A stretch of DNA of 39,174 bases, taken from the NCBI GenBank assembly GCA_020073005.1, contig JAIQFX010000074.1:1-39174 (forward strand). Direction: 5' to 3'. The DNA comes from Terriglobia bacterium. GTDB lineage: Bacteria > Acidobacteriota > Vicinamibacteria > Vicinamibacterales > CAVVIG01. A model generated the notes under the pieces. That model saw only the letters and a program-made list of their open reading frames with translations. It searched no databases and had not been told where the DNA came from. The position numbers and the translations under genes were made by a program. Shown one piece after another: positions 37,506 to 39,174 of this stretch (position 1 is the first letter of the stretch; each line of letters opens with the position of its first letter).

Positions 37506-39174
37506 GGATTGCGTCGATCGTCACGCTGCTCGCCGTCGCCGTCGTCGCTGCGCAGGATCAACCGCGACCGACGTTCCGCACCGAAGCCAACTACGTGCGC
37601 GTCGACGTGTATCCGACGAAGGACGGCGTGCCCGTCACGGATCTCACGCAGGACGACTTCGAGGTGCTCGAGGACCGGGTCCCGCAGAAGATCGAGCAGT
37701 TCGAGCGCGTGCTCGTGCGAGGCAATCTCGCGCAGGAGATGCGGCGCGAGCCGAACACGGTCGCCCAGTCGCGGGCGGAGCTGGCGGATCCGCGGGCCCG
37801 GGTTTTCGTGATCTTCCTCGACACGGGCCACGTCGACGTCGGCGGATCCCATCGCATCCGCCAGCCGCTGATCGACACGCTGAACCGCATCGTCGGCGAG
37901 AACGATCTCGTCGGCGTGATGACGCCCGAGATGTCGGCGCTCGACGTGACGTTCGCGCGGCGGAGCACGACCATCGAGGGCTTTCTGACACGCAACTGGC
38001 CCTGGGGAGATCTCGACAGACTGTTCCCCGTGGATCCGGTCGAGCAGGACTACGAGATCTGCTATGGCCCTGCGCAGACGTCTCCGTTGACGGCCGAGAT
38101 GATCGCGCGTCGCCGCGAGAAGCTGACCCTCGACGCGCTCGAGGACCTCGTCGTCTACCTCCGAGGCGCGCGCGAAGAGCGAAAAGCGATCATCACGATC
38201 ACCGACGGCTGGCTCCTGTACGGTCCGAGCCGGGCGCTGGCCGACGCCAAGCCGCCGACGCCGCCGCCAATCGGGATCAATCCCGGCACCGGGAAGCCGC
38301 AAATCGGCGATCGAAACAATCCCGCCACCTTGCCCCAGTCGAACTGCGATCGGGATCGCCTCAATCTGGCGCAGCTCGACGATGTTCAGCAGTACCGCCA
38401 GCTCCTCGACGAAGCCAATCGGGCCAACGCGTCGTTCTATCCCGTCGATCCGCGCGGCCTGCCCGTGTTCGATTCGCCCATCAACGCGCCGCTGCCGCTC
38501 GATGTGGATGTGGCGGTCCTGCGCCAGCGCGTGACGACGCTGCGAACCCTCGCCGAGTACACCGACGGCCTCGCGATGGTGAATTCGAACGATCTCGCCG
38601 GCGGCCTGAGGCGCATCGTCGACGATCTGAGCTCGTACTATTTGATGGGGTTCTATTCGACCGGCAAGCTCGACGGGAAATTTCATTCGATCACCGTGCG
38701 CGTGAAGCGACCGGGGATCCAGGTGCGGGCGCGACGCGGCTATCTCGCCGCGACGCCTGGCGCCGCGACGGCCGCGGCGGCGACGCGCGCCGCGGCGGCG
38801 ATGCCCGCGAAGGCGAACGCCGAGGCCGTCGCCGTGGAATCAGCCGTCGCGCCGCTCGCGGGATACATGCGCGAGGAGCCGCTGCGCGTGCAGGCGGCGG
38901 CGGGTTGGAAGAGCGGCGCCGCGCCGTCGGCCGCGTTGTGGGTCGAGGGCGAGCTGGGCGGGGACGCGACATTGATCGCGAGGTGGAGAGAGGGCGCGGA
39001 CGCGACCGTCACGATTACCGATACGGCCGGCAACATGCTCGCGACGGCGCGCGTCGCCATTGCGCAAGGAAGCCGCAGTTTCCGGGTCGCACTGTCGCCG
39101 TCACCGGCGCTGACGAGCGGCGAGTACGTCGTGCGGGCCGGCGCGCGATCGGGCGACACGGCGACCAGCGTGCC
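37502..39174 (+). CDS. VWFA-related protein, copy 2 (3' end outside window)
   Basis: Start of a second VWFA-related protein; the frame is open to the last base, so 557 residues are visible. The N-terminus MRIASIVTLLAVAVVAAQD is a signal peptide; TFRTEANYVRVDVYPTKDGV and DLTQDDFEVLEDRVPQKIEQ match copy 1 closely. The MIDAS stretch reads VIFLDTGHVDVGGS. Later landmarks are DLVGVMTPEMSALDVTF, ANASFYPVDPRGLPVF, SSYYLMGFYSTGKLDG and GYLAATPGAATAAAATR. It has an extra PPTPPPIGINPGTGKPQ segment not found in copy 1. ATG overlaps the copy 1 stop (ATGA). The pair is a tandem duplication that has diverged more than the quinoproteins. Confidence 0.87.
   Translation, partial: MRIASIVTLLAVAVVAAQDQPRPTFRTEANYVRVDVYPTKDGVPVTDLTQDDFEVLEDRVPQKIEQFERVLVRGNLAQEMRREPNTVAQSRAELADPRARVFVIFLDTGHVDVGGSHRIRQPLIDTLNRIVGENDLVGVMTPEMSALDVTFARRSTTIEGFLTRNWPWGDLDRLFPVDPVEQDYEICYGPAQTSPLTAEMIARRREKLTLDALEDLVVYLRGAREERKAIITITDGWLLYGPSRALADAKPPTPPPIGINPGTGKPQIGDRNNPATLPQSNCDRDRLNLAQLDDVQQYRQLLDEANRANASFYPVDPRGLPVFDSPINAPLPLDVDVAVLRQRVTTLRTLAEYTDGLAMVNSNDLAGGLRRIVDDLSSYYLMGFYSTGKLDGKFHSITVRVKRPGIQVRARRGYLAATPGAATAAAATRAAAAMPAKANAEAVAVESAVAPLAGYMREEPLRVQAAAGWKSGAAPSAALWVEGELGGDATLIARWREGADATVTITDTAGNMLATARVAIAQGSRSFRVALSPSPALTSGEYVVRAGARSGDTATSV

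Noticed and set aside
1-39174. CRISPR arrays, insertion sequences, prophage or integrated element
   Set aside because: No regularly spaced identical repeats with spacers, no transposase or integrase genes, and no direct-repeat boundaries were seen; the tRNA-Leu gene has no integrase beside it and no second copy of its 3' end was noticed.

Overview
The window is about 39 kb of GC-rich DNA from what looks like a chromosome of an Acidobacteriota bacterium, most likely of the Vicinamibacteria type. This rests on gene content, not on a marker gene: two tandem VWFA-related proteins of the acidobacterial kind, a tandem array of PQQ beta-propeller proteins, a DUF5777 barrel, CHRD and PEGA proteins, CarD, S9 and amidohydrolase exoenzymes, and many signal peptides. 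There is no phage, plasmid, insertion sequence or CRISPR array. Almost all of the sequence is coding; gaps are short and unusually rich in 7-bp-period repeats.

Layout. 1-1934: a D-aminoacylase-like amidohydrolase (cut by the left edge) and a methyltransferase. 2056-4193: a secreted Ig-like/beta-propeller protein behind a hairpin that hides its ribosome binding site, then a decayed YitT-family gene. 4203-5517 (minus): a short LuxR-type regulator and an HtrA-PDZ protein that has lost all three catalytic residues. 5637-9689: YtcJ-like amidohydrolase, DUF5777 barrel, CHRD lipoprotein, and on the minus strand a PEGA protein. 9869-15175: S9 dipeptidyl-peptidase, then a membrane pseudokinase with PEGA repeats coupled to a TonB-domain protein. 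15327-18412: a five-gene envelope-stress-like operon (small membrane protein, DUF5668 protein, LiaF-like protein, LytS-type kinase, LytTR regulator). 18555-18695: a 46-residue zinc ribbon.

18715-20879 (minus): a secreted hypothetical protein and a three-gene redox module (four-helix His-rich membrane protein, second four-helix membrane protein, Tat-exported Rieske protein). 21033-28994 (minus): an NHL propeller and three PQQ-type quinoproteins, two of them nearly identical. 29122-31290: glycosyltransferase, CheY-like receiver, and a convergent methyltransferase that overlaps the receiver gene. 31403-33618: a serine-hydrolase-fold protein without its SxxK motif, an outer membrane barrel and a DUF4390 protein. 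33637-33722 (minus): tRNA-Leu(CAA). 33970-35357: CarD regulator and PlsC-type acyltransferase. 35388-39174: two tandem VWFA-related proteins, the second cut by the right edge.

Themes. Many genes are translationally coupled by ATGA overlaps (14300, 15903, 19702, 37502). Three proteins are catalytically dead relatives of enzymes (HtrA, class C beta-lactamase fold, Ser/Thr kinase). Tandem paralogy recurs (PQQ x3, VWFA x2, DUF5668 x2). Five intergenic gaps carry degenerate tandem repeats with a strict or near-strict 7-bp period but different sequences; this is the feature least explained by known gene families. All function calls come from reading motifs by eye; no database search was possible.
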